The notes: generated by a model from the sequence alone, not told the origin. A DNA stretch of 64,000 nucleotides from Propionispora sp. 2/2-37 (GCF_001298735.1 NZ_CYSP01000005.1:62001-126000); one strand, 5' to 3'; counted from the first letter of the stretch, positions 26,179-35,944 are shown. Translations and numbers: made by a program.

Positions 26179-27591
26179 ATGGATTATGACGTTGCGGTTA
26201 TCGGCAGTGGGCCGGGTGGCTATGTGGCTGCCATCCGGGCCGCTCAGCTTGGAGCAAAGGTTGTACTTATTGAAAAGGACAAATTGGGTGGAGTGTGTTT
26301 ACATAAGGGGTGCATCCCTACGAAAACCTTGCTGAAGAGTGCCCAAAAGTGGCAAGAATTACAGCGTTGCAGTGACTTTGGCCTAAGAGCGGAGCATATC
26401 GGATTTGACTATACTTTGATTCAAAAGCGAATAATGCAGGTCACGGAGCAAATACAAAAAGGCATTGCCCAACTGGTAAAAAGCAATCGCATTATGTTAA
26501 AAGAAGGAAGAGCGGCTTTGAACGGATCCCAACAAATTTCTGTTGCGCTGGGAGAGCGGGTGGAAGAGATCACGGCAGAACATATTTTACTGGCGACAGG
26601 ATCGTCGGCTATGACTTTGCCTGTGGAGGGAAGTACTTTACCGGGAGTTATCACGAGCGAGCAATTACTGCAGCTGCCCGAAGTCCCCCGCAGTCTGGCT
26701 GTTATAGGAGCCGGTGCGGTAGGAATTGAATTTGCCGCCATATGGCAAGCTTTCGGCTGCAAGGTTACGGTAGTCGAAAGAATGCCGTCGATATTGCCCA
26801 ATATGGATGATGAAATTGTCAAACGGATGGCCCTTCTCCTGCGTAAACAGGGAATAACGATGTTGACCAATACCGCTGTTGCGAAGATTAAACAGACTGG
26901 AGACGGTCTGTTGGTCATGGCTGCCAAAGACGGTACGGTTCAGGAAATCCCGGCTGAAAAAGTGCTGGTATCGGTCGGACGGAAGCCGGTTGTTGAAGGA
27001 TTCGGGCTGGATACGGCCGGAGTTGCTTATGATCACAGGGGAATTAAGGTTGACGAACATATGGAAACGTCCGTGAAAGGGATATATGCGATTGGTGATG
27101 CAACCGGTACCTATATGTGGGCGCATGCGGCCTCGGCTATGGCGATGGCGGCCGCTGACCATGCTTGCGGAAAACAAGTTTCCGTCAATAATACGGCCAT
27201 TCCCGGTTGCATTTACACCACGCCTGAAATAGCCACCGTCGGCCTGACCGAACAGGCGGCATTAAGCCAGGGAAAAAAAATTAAAATAAGCAAATTTAAT
27301 TTTGCCGCCAATGGCAAAGCCGTGTCCATGGGCGAGACTGATGGGCTTGTTAAAATGATTGCCGATAAACAGACAGACAAAATTTTGGGGATGCATATTA
27401 TCGGTGCCCATGCCAGTGACCTGATCATGGAGGGAGCTTTGGCCATCCGGAACGGGCTGACGGCCCGGCATATCGGGCATACCATTCATCCCCATCCCAG
27501 TCTGTCGGAAACACTAATGGAATGTGCCCATGGTATCTATGGCCCTGTTATCCACCAGGCTCCTGCTCCGGCAGCGAGACAGCGCAGCTAA
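26179..27591 (+). CDS. lpdA: Dihydrolipoyl dehydrogenase (L protein)
   Basis: FAD/NAD disulfide oxidoreductase that reoxidises the dihydrolipoyl arm of GcvH. It has an N-terminal FAD motif (VAVIGSGPGGYVAAIRAAQL), the redox disulfide CLHKGC near residue 40, an NAD-binding GAGAVGIEFAAIW, and the catalytic His-Glu pair in HPHPSLSE. 470 residues is normal. AAGGGGG lies 8 nt before ATG 26179. As the last gene of the riboswitch-controlled operon it completes the T, H, P and L set. It ends at a terminator. Confidence 0.96.
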   Translation: MDYDVAVIGSGPGGYVAAIRAAQLGAKVVLIEKDKLGGVCLHKGCIPTKTLLKSAQKWQELQRCSDFGLRAEHIGFDYTLIQKRIMQVTEQIQKGIAQLVKSNRIMLKEGRAALNGSQQISVALGERVEEITAEHILLATGSSAMTLPVEGSTLPGVITSEQLLQLPEVPRSLAVIGAGAVGIEFAAIWQAFGCKVTVVERMPSILPNMDDEIVKRMALLLRKQGITMLTNTAVAKIKQTGDGLLVMAAKDGTVQEIPAEKVLVSVGRKPVVEGFGLDTAGVAYDHRGIKVDEHMETSVKGIYAIGDATGTYMWAHAASAMAMAAADHACGKQVSVNNTAIPGCIYTTPEIATVGLTEQAALSQGKKIKISKFNFAANGKAVSMGETDGLVKMIADKQTDKILGMHIIGAHASDLIMEGALAIRNGLTARHIGHTIHPHPSLSETLMECAHGIYGPVIHQAPAPAARQRS

Positions 27592-27607
27592 GCAATTGCT
27601 GCAAAGA

Positions 27608-27641
27608 AAGAATAAACCAGCCAAGGGGCTGGTTTATTCTT
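27608..27641. terminator. Bidirectional terminator after the gcv operon
   Basis: A 15-bp perfect stem (AAGAATAAACCAGCC and complement, 4-nt loop). It overlaps the last codons of the convergent GNAT gene. Confidence 0.9.
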
Positions 27642-28146
27642 CATCAGGCGCTTCCGGACCCTGGAGTTGATACTGGTAGAATACCAAATCCAGCCACCGG
27701 CCAAATTTATATCCGGCTTTTTGAATTGTACCTGACTTGTGAAAGCCTAACTTTTCGTGAAACAACATACTGCCTTCATTGCTGGCATCAATTCCGGCGA
27801 CTAAAGTGGCATACCCTTTGGCGTTAGCAAACCGGATCAGTTCCTGCATGAGGGCGGTTGCGATATGTTTTCCCCGATGGTCTTTATGGACGTAGACGGA
27901 ATGTTCGATGGTATACTTATAAGCCGGGTAGGGTCTAAAAGAGCCGAAGGTTGCAAACCCGGCTACAAATCCATTTTCCTCGTATACCCAAACCGGATGG
28001 CCGGCACTTAGTTTTTGTTCATACCATAATGTTCTGTCCTCTAAGGAATAAGGTTTATAGTGATAGACTGCCGTAGTATTGACTATGGCATCATTATAAA
28101 TCTCCAGGATGGCGCTTAAGTCACCGTATTCTGCGTAACGAATCAT
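27634..28146 (-). CDS. GNAT acetyltransferase, phosphinothricin-acetyltransferase-like
   Basis: 170 residues. The family pattern is clear: MIRYAEYGDLSAILEIYNDA, YHYKPYSLEDRTLWYE, then the acetyl-CoA loop VHKDHRGKHIATALMQEL and GIDASNEGSMLFHEKLGF. Such enzymes N-acetylate phosphinothricin, methionine sulfoximine or other small amines; the natural substrate here is unknown. ATG 28146 is preferred over a start 33 nt upstream because minus-strand GGAGGT lies 6 nt before it. It is monocistronic and convergent with lpdA. Confidence 0.88.
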   Translation of the reverse strand: MIRYAEYGDLSAILEIYNDAIVNTTAVYHYKPYSLEDRTLWYEQKLSAGHPVWVYEENGFVAGFATFGSFRPYPAYKYTIEHSVYVHKDHRGKHIATALMQELIRFANAKGYATLVAGIDASNEGSMLFHEKLGFHKSGTIQKAGYKFGRWLDLVFYQYQLQGPEAPDEE

Positions 28147-28375
28147 GAGATACCTCCGGAATGTAAAGTCCATGGTCAAAGGTGTTGATTTTTTAGTTCG
28201 ACAAAAACGTTATGCATCCTGCCGGAGGTTTAGGAAGATTAACGGCATGCAGATGACACTTTAGTCTTCGTGTATGGAAAAATAGATAATCTATGCAGTA
28301 GAAGTTTAAAGATTTAGTTTTCATTTCTGTTTAAGTAGAGTATACTTTTTCCATACAAAAGGGGGAGATGAAAAG

Positions 28376-29158
28376 GTGAGACTGGAGGAATTGATCAACC
28401 GGCACCAGCAGGAACTGAATCAGACCGATTATATTATCTGGAAATATATCTATAATCATAAAAATGAATGCCGTAAAATGTCGGTGCATCAGTTGGCAGC
28501 AGCCTGTAACGTTTCCAGTACTACTGTTGTACGGTTTGCCCAGAAATTGTCATTGGACGGCTTTAGCGATTTAAAAGCGCTGCTGAAAATGGAAAAGGAG
28601 TATGCGGTGTGTCCGGAAGAGAATGCCGTGAAAAAGATTATTGACCAGTATCAGCGTGTCAGCCGGGAGATGGAGAAGAAGAGTTTCAAGCGAGTGAATG
28701 AACTTCTCTATAATGCAAAGCGCACCATTGCTTATGGCTCCGGTTATGTTCAAAGTAATGTTGTTAAAGAGCTAAAAAGACTGTTTCTGTTTGACAAAGT
28801 ACTGATTTACGAAATACAGGGCAAGGATGAATTGACCTCCATCGTGAAGACGCTGACGCCGGAAGATCTTGTTATTATTGTATCTTTAAGCGGTGAAACC
28901 CCTTTGGCGGTTGAAGTGGCACAACAGCTTAAGCTGCGGGGCGTGCCGCTGATTTCATTTACCCGCCTGCAGGAGAATACCCTGGCCGCTCTGAGTACTG
29001 AAAATATTTACATTGAAACGTCGGAGTTTCCTCTTTACACCGACCAAAGCTTCCCGACGTACAAATCTATGATGATTTATTTTCTGGTTATTGAAATCTG
29101 GTTTATCAAGTATCAAGCATATGAAAAAGAGCAAATACAATTGAAAAAAGAGCTGTAA
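28376..29158 (+). CDS. RpiR/MurR-family transcriptional regulator
   Basis: 260 residues: an N-terminal RpiR helix-turn-helix (MSVHQLAAACNVSSTTVVRF) and a C-terminal SIS sugar-phosphate-binding domain (RTIAYGSGYVQSNVVKEL, IIVSLSGETPLAVEVAQQL). The start is GTG 28376 with GGGGGAG about 9 nt upstream. It lies just upstream of a 6-phospho-alpha-glucosidase and an alpha-glucoside PTS permease and is their probable regulator, responding to a phosphosugar. This resembles GlvR-type control of maltose systems. It is followed by its own terminator. Confidence 0.92.
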   Translation: MRLEELINRHQQELNQTDYIIWKYIYNHKNECRKMSVHQLAAACNVSSTTVVRFAQKLSLDGFSDLKALLKMEKEYAVCPEENAVKKIIDQYQRVSREMEKKSFKRVNELLYNAKRTIAYGSGYVQSNVVKELKRLFLFDKVLIYEIQGKDELTSIVKTLTPEDLVIIVSLSGETPLAVEVAQQLKLRGVPLISFTRLQENTLAALSTENIYIETSEFPLYTDQSFPTYKSMMIYFLVIEIWFIKYQAYEKEQIQLKKEL

Positions 29159-29161
29159 ATG

Positions 29162-29206
29162 AAGGGGCAGCCTCAATTTTTATTGAGCCAGCCCCTTTGG
29201 TTTTAT
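29162..29206 (+). terminator. Intrinsic terminator after the RpiR gene
   Basis: AAGGGGC pairs with GCCCCTT and an inner CTCAAT pairs with ATTGAG, followed by TTTT. The permease genes downstream therefore need their own promoter or read-through. Confidence 0.75.
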
Positions 29207-29312
29207 AGATGAAACAAATTACAAAAAATGGAACAAAATCCATGATGGTGATAGAAATCCAGAATGCGGAAAATCCGTTGATAGCCGCTATGAAATATTC
29301 TATGATGAGTAA

Positions 29313-30677
<1,365 letters not shown>

Positions 30678-30685
30678 GGATGCTG

Positions 30686-30765
30686 AATTTTTGGATATTG
30701 GACTGTAATAGCGGAGATTTAGGAATGGCGGATCTTCCAAGGCGACAGTTCAATATCCAAATTTC
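30686..30765. repeat. Inverted repeat between glvA and the permease gene
   Basis: Arms at 30688-30705 (TTTTTGGATATTGGACTGT region) and 30745-30764 (ACAGTTCAATATCCAAATTT) pair over about 19 bp with one mismatch around a 39-nt loop that has internal symmetry (GGATCTTCC). No T-tract follows directly. It may be an mRNA-stabilising or processing hairpin, or a small repeat element. Confidence 0.6.
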
Positions 30766-30898
30766 TGGCGTGCAGTTTTTAGAAAGTTGATTATATTCCG
30801 ATAAATGCTGTTGTAAAAGCAGAAAAACTCAGAGAAAATGTAGGCTTAATTTTAATAATTTCTTCCGGTTATTTTTAATTTTTGGAGGAGGGGTTACT

Positions 30899-32983
30899 AT
30901 GCCAATAAGTAAAGACGTGGTTATGCAGAAAGTCCAACGTTTTGGCGGTGCAATGTTTACACCGGTTTTACTGTTTTCTTTTTTCGGTATTATGGTAGCT
31001 TTGTCAATCTTGTGTAAAAATCCGGATATTGTAGGTGGAATTGCCAACAAGGGAACACTGTGGTATGACTTTTGGTTTATTATTGAGCAAGGTGCATGGA
31101 CGGTTTTCAGTCAGATGCCGCTTTTATTTGTCATCGCTTTGCCGATTGGCCTGGCACAAAAGAACCAGGCCCGCGCTTCCATGGAGTCTTTTGTCATTTA
31201 TATAGTCTTCAATTATTATGTCTCGGCCATGTTAACACTGTGGGGACCGATGTTTGGCGTGGATTTTACCAGGGAAGCCGTCAGCGGCTCGGGTCTGGCT
31301 ATGATTGCCAATATCAAAACGCTCGATTTTGGGATGCTCGGGGCCATTTTTATCGCAGCAGTAACGGTATACTTACATAATAGATTTTTTGATGTCAATC
31401 TGCCCGATTTCCTGGGTGTATTCAAAGGCTCGTCGTTAGTGGTTATTGTCGGCTTCTTTGCCATGCTGCCGATTGCCTATCTCTTCTGTCTTGTCTGGCC
31501 GCATGTTCAGATGGGGATTTACTCCATGCAGGAGTTTTTTAAGATGAGCGGGGTGTTTGGAGTATGGCTGTACACTTTCCTGGAACGGATTTTGATACCA
31601 ACGGGGCTGCACCACTTTATCTGGACGCCCTTTATTTTAGGTCCGGCAGTTGTAGACGGTGGGATCAAGCAGTATTTCTTTCAACATTTAAACGAATTTG
31701 CCACAGCGGCGCATTCTTTAAAAGAAATGTTTCCGCAAGGCGGTTTTGCATTGCACGGTTCTTCTAAAATGTTCGGCTCCATCGGTATTGCGCTGGCGAT
31801 CTACGGAACAGCGAAACCGGCTAAGAAAAAAGCCATTGCCGGTCTCTTAATCCCGGCCATGCTGACGGCGGTGCTTTGCGGTATTACGGAACCGCTGGAA
31901 TTTACTTTTTTATTTGTTGCACCGCTGTTGTTTGCCGTCCATGCTTTTTTGGCTGCAACGCTGGCTGCTGTGTCCTATTCCTTCGGCGTTGTCGGCGATT
32001 TCGGTAGCGGCCTCATTGAAAATGCCGTACTAAATTGGATACCTTTATTTAAGTATCATATGTCCACCTATATTATCCAGTTTATCATTGGTTTTATTTT
32101 CACCGCCATCTATTTTGCCACTTTTCGTTATTTGATTTTACATTTTGATTTCAAGACACCGGGGCGTACTGATGAGGAAGAAGACCGCTTATATACAAAA
32201 GCGGATTATCAGGCAAAACAAGTCATGGCGGCTGGTCTTGATATGGATGAGCGGGATAGAAAAGCAGCGGCATTTTTAGCAGCATTAGGCGGCAGGGAAA
32301 ATATCGAGGAAGTCACCAACTGTGCAACCCGGCTGCGGGTTACAGTTAAAAATGGCAATTTAGTGCAGGATACCAAGACATTTGTCAACGGCGGAGCGCA
32401 TGGATTGGTACAGAAAGGCAATGCCATCCAGGTTATTGTCGGCCTTTCCGTCCCACAGGTGAGAGAACGGTTTGAAGCGTTGCTGACTGCCGATTCGAAA
32501 GAGGCGAAGCAGTCCCGGGGAACCAAGAAAAGTGCAACGTTAAAAGCATTTGTCTCCGGTAAAGTGATTCCCATTTCCGCAGTCGGGGATGAGATGTTTT
32601 CACAAAAATTGATGGGAGACGGGGTGGCCATGTGGCCGGAAAATGATGTTGTAACCGCACCGGCTGAAGGTGAAATTACTATGGTTATGGATAAATCCGG
32701 GCATGCGGTCGGCCTGAAGCTGGAAAGCGGTCTGGAAATTTTGATTCACATTGGCCTTGATACCGTTAACCTGGAAGGTGAGGGATTTCAGGTTTTAATA
32801 AAACCGGGACAAAGAGTTCGAGCCGGCACTGAACTGGTTCGTTTCGATGCTAAGCGGCTAAAGGAAAAAGGATATTCGCCGATTGTCATTATGGCGGTTA
32901 CTAATTTTGACCAGTATCCGTTGCTGCGCTTCTATTCAGGCATGCAGGCAAAGGCTAAGGAAACAGTGATTGCAACCTTTTAA
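30899..32983 (+). CDS. PTS alpha-glucoside permease, EIICBA fusion
   Basis: 694 residues combining three PTS modules. EIIC (about 1-430) has roughly ten membrane segments and HHFIWTPFILGPAVVDGG and GITEPLEFTFLF motifs. EIIB (about 455-530) has the phosphocysteine in TNCATRLRV, near residue 475. The glucose-type EIIA (about 545-690) has the phosphohistidine in LIHIGLDTVNL, near residue 617. It imports and 6-phosphorylates alpha-glucosides for the preceding GH4 enzyme; the glvC/malX group is the best match. AGGAGGGG precedes ATG 30899. The stop is immediately followed, in the same frame, by a porin remnant. Confidence 0.94.
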   Translation: MPISKDVVMQKVQRFGGAMFTPVLLFSFFGIMVALSILCKNPDIVGGIANKGTLWYDFWFIIEQGAWTVFSQMPLLFVIALPIGLAQKNQARASMESFVIYIVFNYYVSAMLTLWGPMFGVDFTREAVSGSGLAMIANIKTLDFGMLGAIFIAAVTVYLHNRFFDVNLPDFLGVFKGSSLVVIVGFFAMLPIAYLFCLVWPHVQMGIYSMQEFFKMSGVFGVWLYTFLERILIPTGLHHFIWTPFILGPAVVDGGIKQYFFQHLNEFATAAHSLKEMFPQGGFALHGSSKMFGSIGIALAIYGTAKPAKKKAIAGLLIPAMLTAVLCGITEPLEFTFLFVAPLLFAVHAFLAATLAAVSYSFGVVGDFGSGLIENAVLNWIPLFKYHMSTYIIQFIIGFIFTAIYFATFRYLILHFDFKTPGRTDEEEDRLYTKADYQAKQVMAAGLDMDERDRKAAAFLAALGGRENIEEVTNCATRLRVTVKNGNLVQDTKTFVNGGAHGLVQKGNAIQVIVGLSVPQVRERFEALLTADSKEAKQSRGTKKSATLKAFVSGKVIPISAVGDEMFSQKLMGDGVAMWPENDVVTAPAEGEITMVMDKSGHAVGLKLESGLEILIHIGLDTVNLEGEGFQVLIKPGQRVRAGTELVRFDAKRLKEKGYSPIVIMAVTNFDQYPLLRFYSGMQAKAKETVIATF

Positions 32984-33298
32984 GATGACTATGACTACAG
33001 CCAGCAATTCAGACTGGACTATAAGGGTATGGATTTGAAGAGCCCCGGGTCCTTCGGAGCCTATCTGCGGGTGCTGAAGCTGCAAAAATATGGCGATCCC
33101 TCGCATGATGACGAATGGAGTTCCCTGCCGTCGGATATGAAAGGCTGGATTCTGGGGGTTGACTACGCAATCGGAAAAGATATACAGTGGACAACCCTGT
33201 ATGGCCACCAGAAGCTCAATATTTCCGGTACAGATACCTCTATGGACAAAGACAGCACCCGTAAATTAATCCGTACCCGGCTCGATTTCCATTTTTAA
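32984..33298 (+). pseudogene. C-terminal remnant of an outer-membrane beta-barrel (porin-like) protein
   Basis: Right after the permease stop the same frame stays open for ~104 codons: DDYDYSQQFRLDYKG, then GSFGAYLRVLKLQKYG, GWILGVDYAIGKDIQWTTLY and a terminal KLIRTRLDFHF. Alternating hydrophobic/polar strands and a final aromatic Phe are typical of the last strands of outer-membrane barrels, such as the SLH-porins of Negativicutes. No start with ribosome binding site and no N-terminal part are present; ATG 33029 is internal. I read it as a 5'-truncated gene left by a rearrangement or insertion of the glucoside cluster. It keeps its own terminator. Confidence 0.7.
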
Positions 33299-33318
33299 AG
33301 AAAATCGTAAGAAATATT

Positions 33319-33359
33319 GGAACTCTCGTGTATTGCGACTACACGGGAGTTCCTTTTTA
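33319..33359 (+). terminator. Intrinsic terminator after the porin remnant
   Basis: GGAACTCTCGTGTA and TACACGGGAGTTCC (one G-U pair, 7-nt loop) followed by TTTTT. Confidence 0.9.
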
Positions 33360-33531
33360 TAGACATTTATCTATACTTCATCCCCTATTGGTTCTACAAT
33401 ACCTGTAAAGATGATTTATTCCAGATATGTACTTTTTTAGGAAGGATATTAATTGACGAAGTAATAAATCTATAATTTTAGAAAAACGTTTCGTTGTTTG
33501 CCCAGGATACTATAAAATAAGAGGAGAGAAC
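33360..33531. other. A/T-rich spacer
   Basis: No gene, repeat or clear promoter pair. A TATAAT at 33471 has a TTGACG only 12 bp upstream, too close for a standard promoter. Confidence 0.4.
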
Positions 33532-33693
33532 ATGAAGAACGGCAACTTGCTGAAAAACAAGCCGCCGTTTCCCAGTGCTATATATGCTTCTGACAGATTA
33601 GAATGTGGTGACGACACGCGAATAAATAATATCTTGAAAATGGAAAATAGCCGGAATTTTTTTACTTGCATATTAGGTAATTTATGCCTATAA
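33532..33693 (+). CDS. Possible 53-residue protein upstream of the TetR gene
   Basis: ATG 33532 has GAGGAGAG 5-6 nt upstream and opens a 53-codon frame starting MKNGNLLKNKPPFPSAIYAS and ending CILGNLCL. No homology is recognised and codon use is unremarkable. Its last codons overlap the -35/-10 of the TetR gene, so it may only be a chance frame with a good ribosome binding site. Confidence 0.35.
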   Translation: MKNGNLLKNKPPFPSAIYASDRLECGDDTRINNILKMENSRNFFTCILGNLCL

Positions 33694-33715
33694 TAATATA
33701 TAGACCGGTCGGTAC
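33666..33715 (+). promoter_or_regulatory. TetR-gene promoter with operator
   Basis: TTGCAT (33666-33671), a 17-bp spacer and TATAAT (33689-33694), followed at once by TATAGACCGGTCGGTA (about 33699-33714). The same AGACCGGTC core is found at the second site (34368-34391), so this is very likely the autoregulatory operator. Confidence 0.85.
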
Positions 33716-33741
33716 AAAAAGCTATAAAGGATATTAATATC

Positions 33742-34332
33742 ATGAAAAGTAAACCTGACTCCACAAGGGAAAAAGTCCTTGCTGCAGCAACGAGACTTTT
33801 CCAAACTCAAGGTTATAATGCCACAGGATTAAAAGAAATCCTGGAAGAGAGTGGCTCGCCCAAGGGATGTTTGTATTATTATTTTCCTAATGGAAAAGAA
33901 GAATTGGCTTTGGAGGCTATAAAATTAGCCACTGAATTTATTAAGAGAAAAATCAAACAGGCTTTTGATGAGCATTCAGATCCTGTTGCAGGAATACAGT
34001 ATATTATTGGGACGATGATAAAAGATTTAAGCCAGGAGGGTAATCTTCGAGGCCTTTCAATAAGTTTAATTGCATTGGAGACTTATTTATCAAACGAAAA
34101 ATTAAGCAATGCATGTAAAGAGGCGTTTATTGCTTTAGAAGAAATTTTTTCTGAAAAGCTGATGAAAAGTGGATATTCCAGGGAAATGGCCCAGGAATTA
34201 GGTATGATGGTTCAAGTTATGCTCGAAGGGGCTCTGATACTGTCGGTTGCCAAAAAAGATACTAAGTCATTGGAGTTAGTCAATACGCAAATTGGTGCTT
34301 TGTTGGAGCAAGATAATAAGTTTATAAAATAG
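33742..34332 (+). CDS. TetR-family transcriptional repressor (YxaF/LmrA-like)
   Basis: 196 residues. The N-terminal HTH is complete (TREKVLAAATRLFQTQGYNA, then LKEILEESGSPKGCLYYYFP), and the C-terminal helical domain matches the YxaF/LmrA group, which often responds to small aromatic ligands or drugs. ATG 33742 lies 27 nt after the operator at 33699-33714. A perfect palindrome with the same core follows the gene and precedes a secreted-protein gene, so both are probably repressed by this protein. The ligand is unknown. Confidence 0.93.
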   Translation: MKSKPDSTREKVLAAATRLFQTQGYNATGLKEILEESGSPKGCLYYYFPNGKEELALEAIKLATEFIKRKIKQAFDEHSDPVAGIQYIIGTMIKDLSQEGNLRGLSISLIALETYLSNEKLSNACKEAFIALEEIFSEKLMKSGYSREMAQELGMMVQVMLEGALILSVAKKDTKSLELVNTQIGALLEQDNKFIK

Positions 34333-34367
34333 CTTATTATAGCTGAAGTAAGTTATTTTATAAACTT

Positions 34368-34391
34368 ATTATATAGACCGGTCTATATAAT
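34368..34391. promoter_or_regulatory. Perfect 24-bp palindromic operator for the TetR protein
   Basis: Core ATATAGACCGGTCTATAT at 34371-34388, extended by three paired bases on each side. It lies ~100 bp before the secreted-protein gene and shares AGACCGGTC with the site before tetR. Confidence 0.88.
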
Positions 34392-34489
34392 TATGTTATT
34401 AACAGGTATTTTTTACTTATCCACTTTCGTGCTGGTCACGGAGGTTTTATATAAAGTTTAAAACAAAACTCAAGGGGAGTTGAAGTACA

Positions 34490-34828
34490 ATGAAAAAGAA
34501 TGCTAAGATTTTTGTAATGGCGCTCATGATAATGGGGGTAACTTCCGGTATTGCTTTTGCCAATTCGACAGAACCAAGGACGACTGCTGAGCAGCCGTTT
34601 ATCCTTGATAGAACTCACAACCAGATCACATTAGACCGGGAATATCCGGAATTAGGGCTCCGGTCCCATTCCTGGATTACCGGCACCGGCAGTCAAACGG
34701 TTGCCCATACACAACTCATTGACGTAGCCAGCGGAAAGGTAGTAAAGGAACTAAGCCGGGATTGCAACTATGCGGATCTTCCTTATTCCCATTCCTATAC
34801 CGATCCTATCGAATATGGTAGTAACTAA
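34490..34828 (+). CDS. Small secreted protein, probably TetR-regulated
   Basis: 112 residues with a signal peptide (MKKNAKIFVMALMIMGVTSG, cleavage likely after AFA at residue 24) and a mature domain of ~88 residues. Motifs include DREYPELGLRSHSWITGTGS and a C-terminal YADLPYSHSYTDPIEYG. I recognise no family. CAAGGGGAG precedes ATG 34490 by about 9 nt. With the upstream palindrome it looks like the main target of the TetR protein. The 3' end overlaps the convergent gene 34806-35048. Confidence 0.8.
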   Translation: MKKNAKIFVMALMIMGVTSGIAFANSTEPRTTAEQPFILDRTHNQITLDREYPELGLRSHSWITGTGSQTVAHTQLIDVASGKVVKELSRDCNYADLPYSHSYTDPIEYGSN

Positions 34829-35048
34829 ACTGTGTCCGTAAATAAAATCCGCCGTTTCCATAATCATCGGAATAACGGCGGATTTTTTGTTTCTCTTTAT
34901 GACGTTTATAGTCATTTTTACGATCGGCCCAGATAGGGGCCAGTTTTACTTCCGGCGTCATTGCCCGGTTCGGTTTACCTGCGACTTTCAGAGTATTGGG
35001 GTTAATCGTTCCACATTTAATTTTCTTCTTAAAATTAGATTTAGACAT
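34806..35048 (-). CDS. Small basic protein of unknown function
   Basis: 80 residues, strongly basic (SKSNFKKKIKCGTINPNTLK, then WADRKNDYKRHKEKQKIRRY). Minus-strand GGAGGT lies 6 nt before ATG 35048, which is better than ATG 35063. The composition fits a nucleic-acid- or ribosome-associated micro-protein; no family is assigned. Its C-terminal third is encoded by the terminator hairpin of the convergent gene, so its real end could differ from the predicted one. Confidence 0.6.
   Translation of the reverse strand: MSKSNFKKKIKCGTINPNTLKVAGKPNRAMTPEVKLAPIWADRKNDYKRHKEKQKIRRYSDDYGNGGFYLRTQFSYYHIR
34844..34889 (+). terminator. Intrinsic terminator after the secreted-protein gene
   Basis: AAAATCCGCCGTT and AACGGCGGATTTTTT arms with a ~17-nt loop. 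Confidence 0.8.
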
Positions 35049-35179
35049 ACGAGCACCTCCCATGCTACTATTATTATAGTCTCTTTAACGTATCGAATAA
35101 AGGATATTCTCTATCTAAACGGAATTTGTGATTAGTTATTAGTGAAAGAGAACATCGTATAGAAGGAAGGAGATTTGAT

Positions 35180-35539
35180 TTGCCTTCGAAAGACCTATTT
35201 TTATATTGCCGGACAAAACTTGGAGCGATTGAAGAGTACCCTTTTGGCCCCGATGTCATTGTCATCAAGATAGCAACCAAGATGTTTGCACTTCTATCAT
35301 GTAGGAATGGTCAGAAATATCTTTCGTTGAAATGTGATCCTGACTATGCTGAGTTGTTAAGGAAACAATATCCAAGTATAATTCCCGGGTATCATTTAAA
35401 TAAGCGCCACTGGAATACAGTACTACTCGATGGCAGTATCCCGGAAAATGAGATAAGAGGACTAATTGATCATTCTTATGACCTGGTGTATAAATCACTT
35501 CCCCGGAAAAAGAGAATAGTATATCAAGAGGGCAGATAA
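35180..35539 (+). CDS. MmcQ/YjbR-family protein
   Basis: 119 residues of the CyaY-like MmcQ/YjbR fold, often annotated as DNA-binding. Family features are EEYPFGPDVIVIKIATKMFA, LKCDPDYAELLRKQYPSIIP, GYHLNKRHWNTVLLDGSIPE and LIDHSYDLVYKSL. The start is TTG 35180, with GGAAGGAG 8 nt upstream. It is monocistronic. The biochemical role of this family is still not clear. Confidence 0.88.
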   Translation: MPSKDLFLYCRTKLGAIEEYPFGPDVIVIKIATKMFALLSCRNGQKYLSLKCDPDYAELLRKQYPSIIPGYHLNKRHWNTVLLDGSIPENEIRGLIDHSYDLVYKSLPRKKRIVYQEGR

Positions 35540-35704
35540 ATGCCATGTAATAATTATACTACATTGAAAACGGTCGACTATTAGAGTATACAAATATCAA
35601 TTTTTAATAATATCATGGCAAACTTAATAATGGATCAATCAGGTTTAGATCAGGGGTTATGCGGAAATATAGTAAAAGATGTGAAGCTGTGATGAGATAA
35701 TGTG

Positions 35705-35944
35705 TTAACCAAGTAATTTATAGATACCTTCCAGTGGTTTGGTATACGTTTTTCCAGATGGGCCAATGATAAATTGGCAATCCGGGCAGTGGCAGGCATG
35801 TCCGCCACTGCAATATTTCGTAAGCAATTCGCTGGTCTGTTCCTTATCCTGATCAGTGAGCATATAGGCTGAAATTTGTTGCGCTACTTCCTTATTTATA
35901 AACGTACATTGGATAATTCTATTGATTGTAATGGTTTCCCGCAC
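35705..35944 (-). CDS. Small cysteine-containing protein of unknown function
   Basis: 79 residues. The C-terminal half holds GHACHCPDCQF, which with an upstream Cys (KYCSGG) could bind zinc or an Fe-S cluster. The N-terminal half is helical (VAQQISAYMLTDQDKEQTSE). The start is GTG 35944, with minus-strand GGGAGGAA about 8 nt before it. No family is recognised. Confidence 0.65.
   Translation of the reverse strand: MRETITINRIIQCTFINKEVAQQISAYMLTDQDKEQTSELLTKYCSGGHACHCPDCQFIIGPSGKTYTKPLEGIYKLLG

Noticed and set aside
26421..27177. Long minus-strand frames opposite lpdA
   Set aside because: Shadow frames of a clear dihydrolipoyl dehydrogenase gene.
32984..33298. Programmed read-through joining the PTS permease to the barrel fragment
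   Set aside because: The permease already ends at the normal EIIA C-terminus; a cytoplasmic EIIA fused to outer-membrane strands makes no topological sense.
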